NCBI GenBank assembly: GCA_036924285.1
Contig: JAYKYS010000001.1
Span: 29,945,501-30,009,500, forward strand
Direction: 5' to 3'
Source: Asterella californica
Lineage: Eukaryota > Streptophyta > Marchantiopsida > Marchantiales > Aytoniaceae
DNA: 64,000 nucleotides
Under the pieces are notes generated by a model. It had not been told where the DNA came from and made no database searches. It saw only the letters and a program-made list of their open reading frames with translations. The position numbers were made by a program, and so were the translations under genes. Shown one piece after another: positions 46,601 to 58,330 of this stretch (position 1 is its first letter; each line of letters opens with the position of its first letter).

Positions 46601-46700
46601 TAAAATGAGATATGTACAAAAAACTACGGCTGTTTAAAATTTATTGACCCTTTCTCTTCAATAAATCTGCACGGGTCCTCGGGCAGATTTGCTTGAATTG
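43640..46700. repeat. Tandem repeat, about 255-bp period, palindrome in each unit
   Basis: The word AAATCTGCACGAG(nn)CCTCG(T)GCAGATTT, a palindrome with arms of about 13 nt, recurs in variants near 44128, 44365, 44424, 44618, 44677, 44872, 45881, 45940, 46134, 46195, 46380, 46444 and 46661. Spacings alternate about 59 and about 195 bp, giving a unit of roughly 255 bp. Between palindromes, shared text includes CAATGATATCAA(A/T)TTTGA and CTCGTCGTCCTCTTT. A larger duplication also exists: 43640-44900 resembles 45390-46690, about 1.75 kb apart. Confidence 0.75.
45100..45400 (+). repeat. Degenerate CATCAGC/GTCATC minisatellite
   Basis: Many variants of CATGTCATCATTTT and CACATCAGCAA occur in a row. 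The stretch separates the two halves of the 255-bp repeat field. Confidence 0.6.
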
Positions 46701-46774
46701 AATCTTTAACTAAGACTGGAGCGACTTATGAAGCCTCCACATCTTCATCTTCTGTCCCTACTCCCCTTGTCACA

Positions 46775-46875
46775 GTTAGAGTGCCCTGGATACTGAATGG
46801 CTCGCGTTCCCTTCCTGGTGGTCAATCACCCTGGCATGCTCGCAGTTGGAATGCCATGGATGCTGAATGGCTCAC
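46775..46875 (+). repeat. Two-copy direct repeat
   Basis: CAGTTAGAGTGCCCTGGATA (46775) and CAGTTGGAATGCCATGGATG (46842) both continue CTGAATGGCTC, 67 bp apart. Confidence 0.75.
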
Positions 46876-47090
46876 ACCGAATTAAGTCACACGAAGTCGT
46901 TTTCAAGAAATAACCTTCCGGGATAGCAATAAAGGAACAAATAATGGAAGAAATAAACGACGAGCTCAAAGAAAGACCAAAAGGTGAGGCCATATGGAAG
47001 AAAGGGAGGTGGAAAATTCCTAGTCCACCGTAGTTCAGTAATTGTGTCAGCGTTGTCCAGACCGATAATGGGACCTTGGGTTTACCTTCG

Positions 47091-47920
47091 CTATTCGCTA
47101 TTAGCTCCCCAGATGAAAAGCCAAAGTGTTCGTTGGATAAGTTTGAGTTGGGACAACTTGAAGCCTGAGGTGGAAAGACTGCATTTTGTCATGCCCTGTA
47201 AGAGAAACCGAAGAAGTGGGATTCGAGTTTCAAACTTGAAAAAAGGAGAAGAAAGAGTGTGAAGCCGGACATGTAATTTCTGAAGGCAGAAGGCGAGAGC
47301 AGAAGACGGTTGAAGCTCGGAGGCAATGGGGGCACCTAGATATCGTGTCAACTCATGTCTGGCTAGAACATAAAAAGGAATAGTGTGCAGCCATGGAGGC
47401 GAGGATTGATATTTCCAATAAGAAACAGTTTGGATTTATGAAGATTAACCCTCGCACATGTGGCAGATTCAAAGAAAACCAGTAGACTTCGTAGATAGTC
47501 GAAGGAGGATGAGTCGAGCTCTAGATAGAGCGAAGTATCATCAGCTAAACAGAAAACATCCACAGCTAAGGTAGAGGAGAACCGAAGTACCGCGTTATGT
47601 ATGTACAAAATGAACGAGATAGTGGAAAAGACAAATAGCAAAAGGACCAGCCGGCACACCTGTCGAACTCCACGTTGGACTGGAAAAGTATCCGCAAGGA
47701 CACCATTAACATGAACACGTACCTTAGAACCTTATGTGAGACTCGCCACCCGAGCCGTAAAAAAAGTCGCCATAGATAGCTTTAGGAGAGACGGTCGAAA
47801 GCCTTTTCGTAATCCAGTCGTAATCGGCGGGAGAATTCGACCACACGACCCTTGCCTAGGATGGTGTGGGACGACTACCACACCAACACTTGGTGAAATA
47901 GTAAGTTGATAAAGCATCGC
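47091..47920 (-). pseudogene. LINE (L1-like) reverse-transcriptase fragment
   Basis: Leftward pieces: RLRLDYEKAFDRLS (motif A, about 47820), the motif B area with FVFSTISFIL, CLADDTSLYLELDSSSFDYL (motif C with the catalytic DD, about 47548), CARVNLHKSKLFLIG, TRYLGAPIASELQPSSA, then LKLIQRTLWLFIWG. These are standard plant LINE RT and thumb motifs, in several frames with stops. Endonuclease and 3' end are missing. Confidence 0.88.
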
Positions 47921-49001
47921 TTGTCTAAGTTTGGTACCTGCAAGTGAGCACAGTCCAGAATCCAGCTTTGATGTTGCCAGAAACTCCCTTAAGTATTTGC
48001 TTTTACAAGTACTTACCTGCGTACGAAGATTCTCGACGAACGACTCTGGGGGGAAGTCAGAGACTCAGAATTTCCTCAGGAAATCTGTCTCGTCAATCAG
48101 CTCGAGTTGTGACTTTCTGCAGCTTTATAGTACAAATCCGGAATTTCCATATGACATAGAAATAGAGTGGAGAATATTTGGGGTACTACAAATTGCTGTC
48201 GGCCGCATCTGACAAGCATCTTTTTCTGGACGTAGTATCTTCAGATAACTTATCGGTGGAACAGAAGCGTTGGCGGTACTAGCCAAGAAAGTTTTGCAGC
48301 ATAGGGATCGGTACAGGAAAATTGCATCAGATCTTTTCAGATGATCAGGAAAGGGAGAGAAGAGATTATTCATCCCCCATTAATCTGATTATGAATCAAC
48401 TGATAGTCACTCTCCTTTGTTCTTTGAACCGTAACTCATCGGCATTGAAGGTCGCTACGATTTTGGAGGTCCAACTCGGCGAAATTTGAGGTAAGCTTTA
48501 TGAAATTGAGAATTCAATGTGCTAGAGGCGACGAGGGAGATGACGTTTGCATCGAGACGACGTATCTGTGGAGTAATGGCTTGAAGCTGCAAGAATGCTT
48601 TGTGCTCGGTTCTGTCTGATTTGTATTCAGGTTTAAGAATCGACACGTGGGACGACCATAGATGGTCCTCATATGATCCGTCCACGCCTAGAGAGTAGCA
48701 TGCTGATCCGAGATTGGATGTAGGATGACTCGGTTTCGAATGGCCCCTGCACTCCTTCAGTCGTTGATGTGGCAAGGGTTGAACGAAAAGGAAAACGGGA
48801 TGGATCTGACGTAGGAGGTCTTATTTGGCTCGTCTACGTTCGGGTCAAGAGGGACGAATTGAGAAGTTTCGGGCTTATGTTGGAGCTCGGCTCTTGCTGT
48901 TGTAAATGTTGAACACATAGCTCGAATCACCACATCGTGCGATAAACCAAGGAGCCAGAAAGAAGAAAAGGCTTGCATTCTGTAACGTACGATCAGGCAC
49001 C

Positions 49002-51113
49002 ATGTTGCAGTCGATGACTACCGTATCCACGTCGCTTGCTGGGGGCGTTAAGGGTTCGTGTGCACATTCTCTTCAGTATGGAGTTCACTTGCACGCGAAT
49101 TGTGCTCACGACCAGTCAAAACTGCAGCATTTTTCTCAACGTGCGAAGGTTGAATTTGATAACTCATTTTACAGATCCTCCGCCGCTCCAAGACCACAGT
49201 TCGAACAACCAAGGGCTCTTACGATGGGCAATCCTCAAGCGAGCAATAAACATACCGCAGGTAAATATAAGGCTTCAGTGATTTTGTCTCCCAAGACCCG
49301 AAGTGGTCGATACCCTCTTTACTGCTCGACACTCCGAATGAGGCTTAGCACGAGTAGGAGAAATGGGAGGGCTGGTTCATCATCTCATCTTCACCCGCAA
49401 GATTGGCTCTCACAAGCTGAATAATATGAGCTCTAAAATATTTGCTGTTTTAATTCTTGTGCAGTTGAGACCTCTGGGCTAACTACGGCCAGTGATAAGG
49501 ACTACATTCCGTTGTTGACCCTCAAAGAGGTTTGTGATTCAGTATCCAGTTCTGTGTTCCCCCAAGATGTATGTACGTTAGCGACATTGTCTATCTGACT
49601 TCATCTTCCACGTACACAGCTTCAGGCGCATGTCTTTCGATTTTCAGCGTATCTTAAAGAGCAACTCATGGGGCTCCTCTCTTGCAGGTCGCCAGCAAAC
49701 TGCACGAACGTACTTATCCAAAATGCAAACCATACGCAGCAATGTATTCCAGTATTGTGGGTGGGATCACGTTAGATCCAGCTGCCATGGTGGTACCCCT
49801 CGATGACCACATAGTCCATAGAGGCCATGCTGTGTTCGATACTGCAACTGTCGTTGATGGGTATGTTCAAGTTAGCCTGCCAAGAGCTCTCGCCTTCCTT
49901 GTTTTACCTTCGAGGATCTTGTAGGACTTGTCATTTATGTCCGTAAGCGAAGGAGAACATTAGGGTTTCATTCAAGATTTAGTACACATTCTCCTTGTAT
50001 GTACGTTCCTTTTTTGTTTCTTTCGTGCTCCAGTTCCACTCTCTCTGGTCGTGTTGCGCTAATTTGGGGCGTTTTGTCCCAAATTTCTCTTTATGTATTT
50101 TACCTATCGATCCTGAGCGAGGTGCAGGTACCTATACGAGTTGGATGCTCATATAGACCGACTGCTGAGATCTGCTGCTCAAGCCAGAATACCACTTCCG
50201 TTCAGTAGATCAGTTCTTCGCAACATTCTGATACAAACAGTAGCAGCTTCAGGAGTAAGAGAAGGAACATTGCGGTACTGGTTGTCGGCAGGACCTGGTG
50301 GATTCAATCTCTCTCCATCTGAGTGTGAAAAATCTTCACTTTATGCAATCATGATCACAGAAAAGGCAAGGGGACCTGATGAAGGAGTGAGTGTTATCAC
50401 CTCCTCTGTACCCATAAAAAAACCAAACTTTGCCACCATGAAGACTACCAACTACTTACCCAATGCTTTAGCGAAGATGGAGGCAGAGGACAAAGGTGTA
50501 TTTCAAGCAGTTTGGCTCGATGGTGACGGTTATATTGCAGAGGCCACCAACATGAATGTGGCATTTGTGAGCAAAGGTACCTTGTTGGTCCCTGCTTTCG
50601 ATAACATTTTAAGTGGCTGCACAGCCAAGAGAATGTTGGTCCTGACAGAGCAATTGACGTCCAAGCCAAATGGGGGAGTTCTGCAGAATGTGAAAGTCGG
50701 AAAAATTTCTGTGGGGGAAGCTAAAGCAGCTGATGAGATGATGCTTATCGTGAGCAGTTATCTCGTTGTCCCTGTCACTGAGTGGGATGGGCAACCAGTT
50801 GGAACCGGTAAGCGTTGATCCACCTTCGTAGGCATTCTCTTCAATCAAAGGTCGTCCTTTGCCGCACATATCTTGCCTCGTTTTGAATCTCCATAAGTGA
50901 TTATGTGCTTCCATTAGGATAACGCAAGTTCATCATATGATTTATAGGGATATCAGGTAGTTTGGATCTCGTTATAGGGTGATCTAATCTTGTGACTCGT
51001 TTGTCTAAACAGGAAACGTTGGCCCCGTAACAAAACAAATATTTGATCTATTGCTACAAGATGTGACTAATGGTCCCCCTGAAGTTAGGGAGCCTGTACC
51101 ATACAGACTGTAG
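49002..51113 (+). CDS. DAT1: D-amino-acid transaminase / ADC-lyase-like, plastid
   Basis: Five exons: 49002-49260, 49465-49529, 49688-49860, 50128-50807, 51013-51113. All junctions are GT-AG with matching phase, giving 1278 nt and 425 aa. The first ~90 residues are Ser/Ala/basic and look like a chloroplast transit peptide. The rest is fold-type IV PLP transaminase: AMYSSIVGGITLDPAAMVVP, VHRGHAVFDTA, RYWLSAGPGGF, MKTTNYLPNALAKMEAE with the predicted Schiff-base lysine at residue 271, GYIAEATNMNVAFV, DNILSGCTAKR, ADEMMLI. It closely resembles Arabidopsis At5g57850, which interconverts D-amino acids and 2-oxo acids and has been linked to aminodeoxychorismate lyase activity in folate synthesis. 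In the segment matching GSGIPIRP of that protein, this one reads VSSYLVVP. Branched-chain aminotransferase is less likely given the DAT1-type motifs. The gene appears intact. Confidence 0.92.
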
Positions 51114-52491
51114 GTCGGCTATGTGGAGTTTGCTCGACTCCGCCTCTCGCCTCGACGTTGCTCCAGTGGATTCAGGAAATGCCTAGTTACTTCATAATCT
51201 CCATTTCAGAACTTGCATCTAAACTCGTTGAAATTTTTTACATAGATTAATCACTGCTCTCACAGTAAGTCTCCCGGATCAACTTTGTATTGAATAATCG
51301 GTGCAGTTCACATATAAGAAATTGGCGAGCCACTAGCACTGTCGAATCCGTGAACGATAATTTTTCGCATGGTAAAATGTTCACACTGTAAAAATGATGT
51401 GCTGCGCTCACTGCGTATGATTGATGATATACTTGAGGTGTCGTCATAAGACTATGCAATCATCGCGTGCAATGTGATTCAACAAATCTGGGTAGGTAGA
51501 ATTTCGATAACTGAGGTCTCAAGCTCAGATTCTGGTCCACTGAGGGATAGATTCCACCCATAAACAGACCTCGGTAGTGAGCAATAATCTTACAGGGTGG
51601 GTCAGAAGGTCTGTGAAGGGCGCATGCCGTGTACGTGCTGTTTCGAAAAACAATGTAGACATTCAAGCAGTTCCATTTCACCCTGAGCGTCACGGACTAT
51701 CAACATAAACAGTTCAAGCATTTGCATTTCACCCTGGGCGTCAAGGATCACCACACGGAACTTTCCTGTAGAGAAGACTTTGTAGCAGTACTCAAGAGAA
51801 CTACATAATAAGAAGTAAACAAAACTAATGAATCTCAATCGTTCAGTTTAGGGGTCTTAGCCAAGTATCACATTCATTCATCATTCTACTTCTTCATCCA
51901 GTGGACGAGATCAGAAATGTTCTAGAGCTTCTGTGATAGGTCTGCCATCGCCAAAATTTCTGGTACCAACTTTCTCCTTGTTTGACTGGTTTATCTTACA
52001 CCCAGCTGGTATTAAATTCCTCCGGGATCTCCTGGATTCTAGATGCTCAAGGTTCCACCTTCACTTGGCCTGAATCGTTATATCCCTTCTAGTTGCTCAA
52101 GTTGCCAGTGGATCAAATTCCTTCAGTAGCGCTATTCGTGCTAAAGTAGAACAGGTACCGATCATAAACATAACTTTCAACTTGATAGCGTCCGACCGAG
52201 GTCTTTGGTCGGTACTACACTCGTCTGGAAATTCCACTACTAAGTGCGTGTAAGATGCTCAGGTGTAGAACTAACAGAATATAAGTTACCATAATACATA
52301 TCTTGGTTTGCAGTTGACGAAATGGACGGAACGAGAATTGTAGACCAAAGTTTAGAAACCAATGAAATGCAAGTCTGGAATTATAATACCGACAAGACAT
52401 AATATGGAGTCAACTTAGCCTCAAAAGAACTGGAGTGTTCAACTTTTGATCGTTTACTATGAACTCTAAAGCACGATATGCCTCACTTGCT
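51114..52491. other. Intergenic space between convergent genes
   Basis: Should contain both 3' UTRs. No motif or repeat stands out. Confidence 0.5.
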
Positions 52492-54985
52492 TTACACAAT
52501 TCTGAAACCTCTTGATACCCTCTTGGTCATATCGAATGGTATATTCATACTTGACTGAAGATTCTTGGCCTCGTTTACTAGTGCATCCATGAAACAATCG
52601 TCTCTATATTTTTTCTTGTCAGATAAGCCCATGGTTTCTTTCAATGCGTCTGATACTCCCCTACTGACAACGAGAGATATATTCCCTTGTAATGAAACAG
52701 AGACAGTAAACGCCAGGCCTTGTGTACAGATTTTTTGGGCGTCCAAACAACCGCCAGATCTCCATGAATCATTTCTCCGCAGTAAGACATCCCTGGAGTG
52801 ATAAGTGCGACCGAATGTAAATCAGAAGTGCGCAAATGGACAGTCACGATATCTACTCTGAACTACAATAAGGTACCTTTACACCCATCATTAGTAAAGC
52901 AGACTGCAAAGTTAAGAAGTGAAGTGAAGAAGAAGAAGACCTGTATGCTATAGCAGCCTCCAGAACTCGGTTGCCTTGGGGAAGGGCAGGGTCATAACCG
53001 GGGCCAAACTTTCTAGAAAGCCTTTCAACGACACTTGGTGGAGCCGAATCAGTGTGTAAATTTACCTGTGAAAACAGAGCGGATACAGTTGTAAGCTTCC
53101 TAGTCCATATAAATCCAACCAAAAAACTACCCACATTTACTTTACATGGATGTACCCTCTTGGAAAACTACCCCGTCCACAAAACTTTGGTGTATTTAAG
53201 TACTCACCACTACTGTACCATGATCGCTGTTCAGTATAGAGCTGAGGGATCGCAGAAACTGACCACTTCTGTCCCAAAATTTGAAAGGTACTACATCTTC
53301 TCCATTATAGGCGTCCACAAAGACCAGGTCATACTGTCCACTGCCTCTCCGTGATTTCTCCCACACAAAATCATCTCCATCACTTTCATATATAGAGATC
53401 CTTTGCAGCAGATTTCCCCACAAACGTCGTTCGTGCGCGGCGCTATCTTGACCTTGGCTTGAGTACGAAGTAGCAACTCCGGTTTTGCTTAAAATATGAC
53501 ATGGTGGGAAACCCATTGTGTTCACGGCTGCTGAGATAACCACAGGATCAATTTCAACTGCATCCACAGACGCTCCTACATGTCATGAAATCAGTTCAGT
53601 CAGCGTTGTCCCTGGGAATATTGAAACGACATATGTATCTACGGCAAAGTACCTTATTATCACCTTCGTGGTCATGTGGTCTAAGCAGCTTATCAGCGTC
53701 CTCGTAAGGTACCCGCAAAGCTCATCTTGACGTTTCCCAGTCAAAAATATTGGGAGTGCTAAAGCATTATCGGGGATAAGAAACTTACCATGCAAATTGT
53801 GAGCGAGAAAGAGCGGGAGACTACCACCACCCAAGCCAATACACAAGATACGAATCTTCTGTAATCCAGAGGCTACACGTCGCAAGTCTAGGCCCGCCAA
53901 ACTCACAGTAGCTAGTCCAGATGAAATTAGACTTTTAACATCTGCCAGGAAGAATATTCCAGATGACCAAAAATTAACATGGAGAGTATTATCAATGTAT
54001 GTCTATTCGACAGGTGAAACCACACTTAAAGATCAGTCACCTTTCGCTGGCAGCTTGGTGTGTCAAGTGCAGCTTTTTAGCTGCTATTAGCTCACATCTA
54101 GAGTGAGCTCAAAAGGAAGACCCTGGTTCAGCTACGATCTTCTAGCACTACAAGCTGAACCAAGTACTCCTGGATGTCGACTACACCTGTGGAAAGAAAC
54201 TCAAGCACCCCTGAACCAAGCTGATAATGTAGATTTAGGTCACCTTGAGTGACATGGGTCACTGGAGTTCATACATTCAAAAGCTATACAGTTTGGTTGC
54301 TGAAGAAAGACAACCTTTTCCGCGTCTTGAGCACGATCAAGAGCCATCACTTTGACGACACTTTGGCGAGTGATACTATTGAATCGGAGGACACGCCACT
54401 CGTAACCCAATACTTCATATGAGCGATCAACAGCCAAATTCCCACTGTCGCTGCTTGACCTTCCCTGGTTCGCACTGAAAACTTGCCCCTTACTTGTTTT
54501 CTGCAGCGACTCTAATTTAGTATATGATTTAGAAAGCTTAAAAGGTCCGGATAACTTGAAGTCAAGAGCACATTGAGCACAGGCTGAATTGTAACAAATA
54601 AATCTGAACACACTCTAGTTTATACCCAGGCGATCAGGGAGTATCCAGGAACTAAAGAACAGCTTACAGTCGAACCTTCTACAAAACATCGTCTGCATCA
54701 TACGAAACATAATGTTATGTCTTACAGGAGAAGATGCAGGATGCGCTGTGACTGACACTATTCCATTGCCCATGGAAGTCGGCATTTCAAACACAATATC
54801 TCCTTCATTGCGTCCCCAGCCACCACCTTGTGTTCCCCACCATTCAGGTGAATACCTCCAGTCTCCTTCATCGTCCTCTCTTCTCCTTCGAGATTCCCCA
54901 CTCATTTTACGTTTGGATCGCAGCCAGGTCCAGTTCCATAAAGCATCCAACGTTCTGTTGCCTCTGCCTGAGAAGTCTGTAATGA
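52492..54985 (-). CDS. SAM-dependent methyltransferase, spermidine-synthase fold
   Basis: Exons read right to left: about 54985-54726, 54614-54254, 53941-53789, 53575-53208, 53065-52941, 52792-52492. All phases agree and the stop is at 52494-52492. Domains: a charged N-terminal part with YSPEWWGTQGGGWGRNEGD, YEVLGYEWRVLRFNSITRQS, QQPNCIAFEC, SAM motif I ILCIGLGGGSLPLFLA, motif II VDAVEIDP, the carboxylate motif YDLVFVDAYNGED, HGTVVVNLH across a junction, then GLAFTVSVSLQ. This is a conserved plant methyltransferase group related to spermidine synthase and METTL13. The substrate is not inferable, and spermidine synthase itself would keep a putrescine pocket that I do not see. Two donors are weak (GTCACT at 54253, GTCTTC at 52940). 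The 5' end is uncertain: exons further right (55483-about 55270) could belong to it. Confidence 0.85.
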
Positions 54986-55269
54986 TCAACTTTACTCATC
55001 ATAGTCCAAAGCAGGATATTCTAGCTGCCAACGACTCTTAAATTTCCACCGGCTTCCAAGGTAAACGAAATCTCATAGAATCAAAACCAGGCACTGACAA
55101 ACAAGTTCAGAACGCTATGACGCCTCTAGCTTCTTCATTCGTTCTAAAGCCTAAATTTTCAAACTGCCACACACCTTCATCATTTGATCTCGTTTCTACA
55201 CCGCCACTGGAAGCTCTGGGGTACGTAACAGATAACTTTCCTCTCATATGGCGAATCAAAGTATGTACT

Positions 55270-56278
55270 GGAGGTTCTGAACTGAGAGGAAACACATTTC
55301 CCAAAGCTGCAGCAGAAACGCCATCGTGTATGTGGCTTTGCCTGTAGACCCTACAGCTTCCTGCCAAACCTCGTAGTGTTGATCCGCAGCCATCCAGAAA
55401 CATGTGATATCTCCAGAACCACGAGCACGCCGGAGACATTGGCGGATTGTCTGGACGCACTCTACAAACTCACTGCGATGCACTGAGAGAGGTTATCAAG
55501 AATAATATCTGAACAGACATGCCTCGGAACTCTTGGGTTTGTACCTGTCAGATACTGCCATTCCGGGAGAAACCATTTGCTTTCGGAGCCCCAAGGACAG
55601 AAAGAAGCGAGCGACCCAAAATGAGTTTTCTCAAAGGTAACAGTAAATATACGGTGAAAGAAAATCTGATTTATGTTCGACACAAAATTACTCTACCAAG
55701 AGTGCAGAACCTCATTGGAAAATTTGTTAGTGTCATAATTCTGCCACGAACAAAGGGGAAAAGCTCACTGAATGGTGCAACATTCTTACACAGATGAACA
55801 GGAGGGAACGACTGATCCAAGAATTGAACATTAAACAGTTTTCACCCGTCAGTTAGTGCTGATTTTCATGGTTTCCACGTTCCAACTTCTGCGAGTAGAC
55901 TGACACGTCATTCATCATGGAGAAGCTGATATTCTAACAGAATTGCGTATGGAAGATTATGATCCACACATAGCAATTACGCGCACGTGTTGTACTTATG
56001 ACGTGCCGACTGTGGGTCTAGCAACCAAATTCTATCATCTTAGATAATGTTCGCGTGAAACTAATACCTCAGCCGACTCTCCAAACAATACCGCTTAGGA
56101 AATTCACAAGACGCCTGATTATCTGCAGCTGAGCAGAATTTCCCTTCAACACTTTGCTCGACAAGAAGTCACCTAATATTCTGGCGCACACCTGAGCCCC
56201 AGACTGTTCCTCCTCCGTCACTGATTCAAATCGTGCTGAAACTGCCCATTTTACTACTCCCGCTCGAAGAAACGTCAA
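55270..56278 (-). CDS. Possible upstream exons, unassigned
   Basis: Two minus-strand frames look coding. 56278-56069 has EEEQSGAQVCARILGDFLSS and AQLQIIRRLVNFLSGIVWRV. 55490-about 55270, after a CTCTCTCAG acceptor, has FVECVQTIRQCLRRA, GDITCFWMAADQHYEVWQEA and MAFLLQLWEMCF. They may be 5' exons of the methyltransferase or part of a separate gene. I do not recognise the family. Confidence 0.35.
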
Positions 56279-56299
56279 TATTACAGCACTTCCTCACGC

Positions 56300-58090
56300 T
56301 GAACTGAACTACAGCAAGCCAAACCATCAATGAATGCGGCGAATTTAACCCCAGGCTGTTGTCTGCCTGTCAGGAGGAGAAGAGAGCTTTCCATTTGTCT
56401 AGATCAGCTTACGGCTACAAGAGCAAAACTGGCGGTCACGTACCCATATGCTGTTGGGTTAACGACCTTCCGGAGGCTTCCTACCGACCTCTAGCAAGAA
56501 GGTGTACGTGGGTTCGGATGCAAACCCTGGATGACTATGTTCTGAGGAGTGCCAAATCAGCCCATACCGTAAATACGCGCAATTGTTGTCATGTTGTCTG
56601 ACGCTTCTCAGACTGGGACCTTGCTGGGTCCCCCCAGCCCGGGACTAGATTCTCAATGTACAGCCTCGATACAGAAAACAGTGTCCATCCCGCTTTTCAG
56701 TTTCTTGCACTTGGCCCTAAAGAAAATGGAATTCTTCGGGACGAGAAAACATACGTGCGTGTTAAGGACACGCGACGGGAGTTCGACCAGCGAAAGGGGA
56801 ACGAACACGCGGTAAGTCCGGATATACGCGTGAGTAGATCGCTCGAAACTTGAAAGCTATACTATGGGAGATTAGAATCTGACATGTAAGTGCCATATTG
56901 CAACTTAATTTTGCACATAAATGGTCCCAGTTGTATCCTAGAATGTAATATGATATGTTGCAAAGTATTTTAAGGAATTTATTTTAGTAAATAATGTTAG
57001 TTTTGGCTTAGACGGATCAAGAGAAGAGTGTCTTTATCGTGTGATAAATAGATGCTTATAGCATCGAATATTCCTTTAAAGAACAATGTTCTCGAATGCC
57101 GTCCACTTGTCTAAAGTAACCATGTCAAAAGAAAAGCAAAATAAAGTTCTGTTGAACAAATGAACGGATGTGGATAACAAGAAAGCGTGTGAGACACGTC
57201 CTTGTCTATTTCGACTCATCGACTCGAGCGACCATTGTTCAATTCAGTAGTCTTTTCTTCACCTTGCTCTCGTCGTGTTTTGATGAGGTAGTTTCAGTTG
57301 TTGCATTGTATGGATGACTTAAATAACTTAACATATTTTGTCAAACAATGCAGCTTCTTGTTTGTGTAGACGGCTAGTGTCTACAATATAATCAGATTAC
57401 TATTGTAACAAACCACCAAACACATAATATACAATTGTAATGCAGATATGATTGTCTCACATTGAAGATCAAGATCAAGATATAAAGACAGAATGTCAAA
57501 TCTCCAAACTCAAAGTATTTACTGTTTAGTAAGAAGGGACAAAAGAAAAAAGGTGTAGGGTTTTAGCGGATGTGTTAATGCAAGAGCATACTTTCTGTTT
57601 TCTTAAAACAAGATATTACTTTCGCGTATTTCTAGGGTTCTTTGTGACTGTTTGTGTACTATATATATTGACCATTTTACAAGGTGTATGTATTGTATAG
57701 GTCTTATTTTGATCATTTATAGCCTTCCAATCTCGTAACTATAGTTGGATTATGGTCTACTGTTGCTCCCGTTGTTGGGTTTGTGAGCCGTGAAAGAGTT
57801 GGTGATAAGTGAGGTTCGATCGCCACTGGCCGCGTTTCTTGTGTTAAACTTCGAACATCATAAAGATCGATCGAGTAAGGGATTTTTTTTGGATTTAGTT
57901 AACGAATAAGCATCCCAAATCAACTTTCGTACAAACTGTACGAAAGAAGACAAGCGTTGTATCCGGGGTTAATTCTCCTCAATGATTGGATCGGGAAGTT
58001 CATCTGAACTAAGATACCCAAAAATTGGATTGTAAACCCAAAAATTAGATACTCAAAAATTTGTCCTCGTGAGTTTAATACGTTTTATTG
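56300..58090. other. Gene-free stretch
   Basis: No coding motif or repeat recognised. AT-rich from about 56880 onward. Confidence 0.5.
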
Positions 58091-58095
58091 CTTTC

Positions 58096-58330
58096 TGTTT
58101 TAAACTTTACTTTTTTTACACATTAACACTGTACTACGAGCTCACAAGCCTTTTGCTTCTGCTTTTTGGCTTTTTCTTTTTTATACACCAGTAGTACACA
58201 GAGTAGTGGAGCTCTGTACTTTCTGTTTTTAACTTTACTTAACACTGCACTACGAGCCTACGAGCCTTTTGTTTCAGCTTTTTGTTTTTTTCTTATTTAT
58301 ACACCAGTACTACACAAATAGTCGAGCCTT
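58096..58330 (+). repeat. Tandem duplication, about 125 bp
   Basis: TTTCTGTTTT(A/T)AACTTTACTT through TATACACCAGTA(G/C)TACACA occurs at about 58096-58200 and 58220-58318, with about 10% differences. Confidence 0.8.

Noticed and set aside
43640..46700. Regularly spaced palindromic repeats suggesting a CRISPR array
   Set aside because: The context is eukaryotic, spacers are similar to one another, repeats are degenerate and no cas genes are present. It is a plant tandem repeat.
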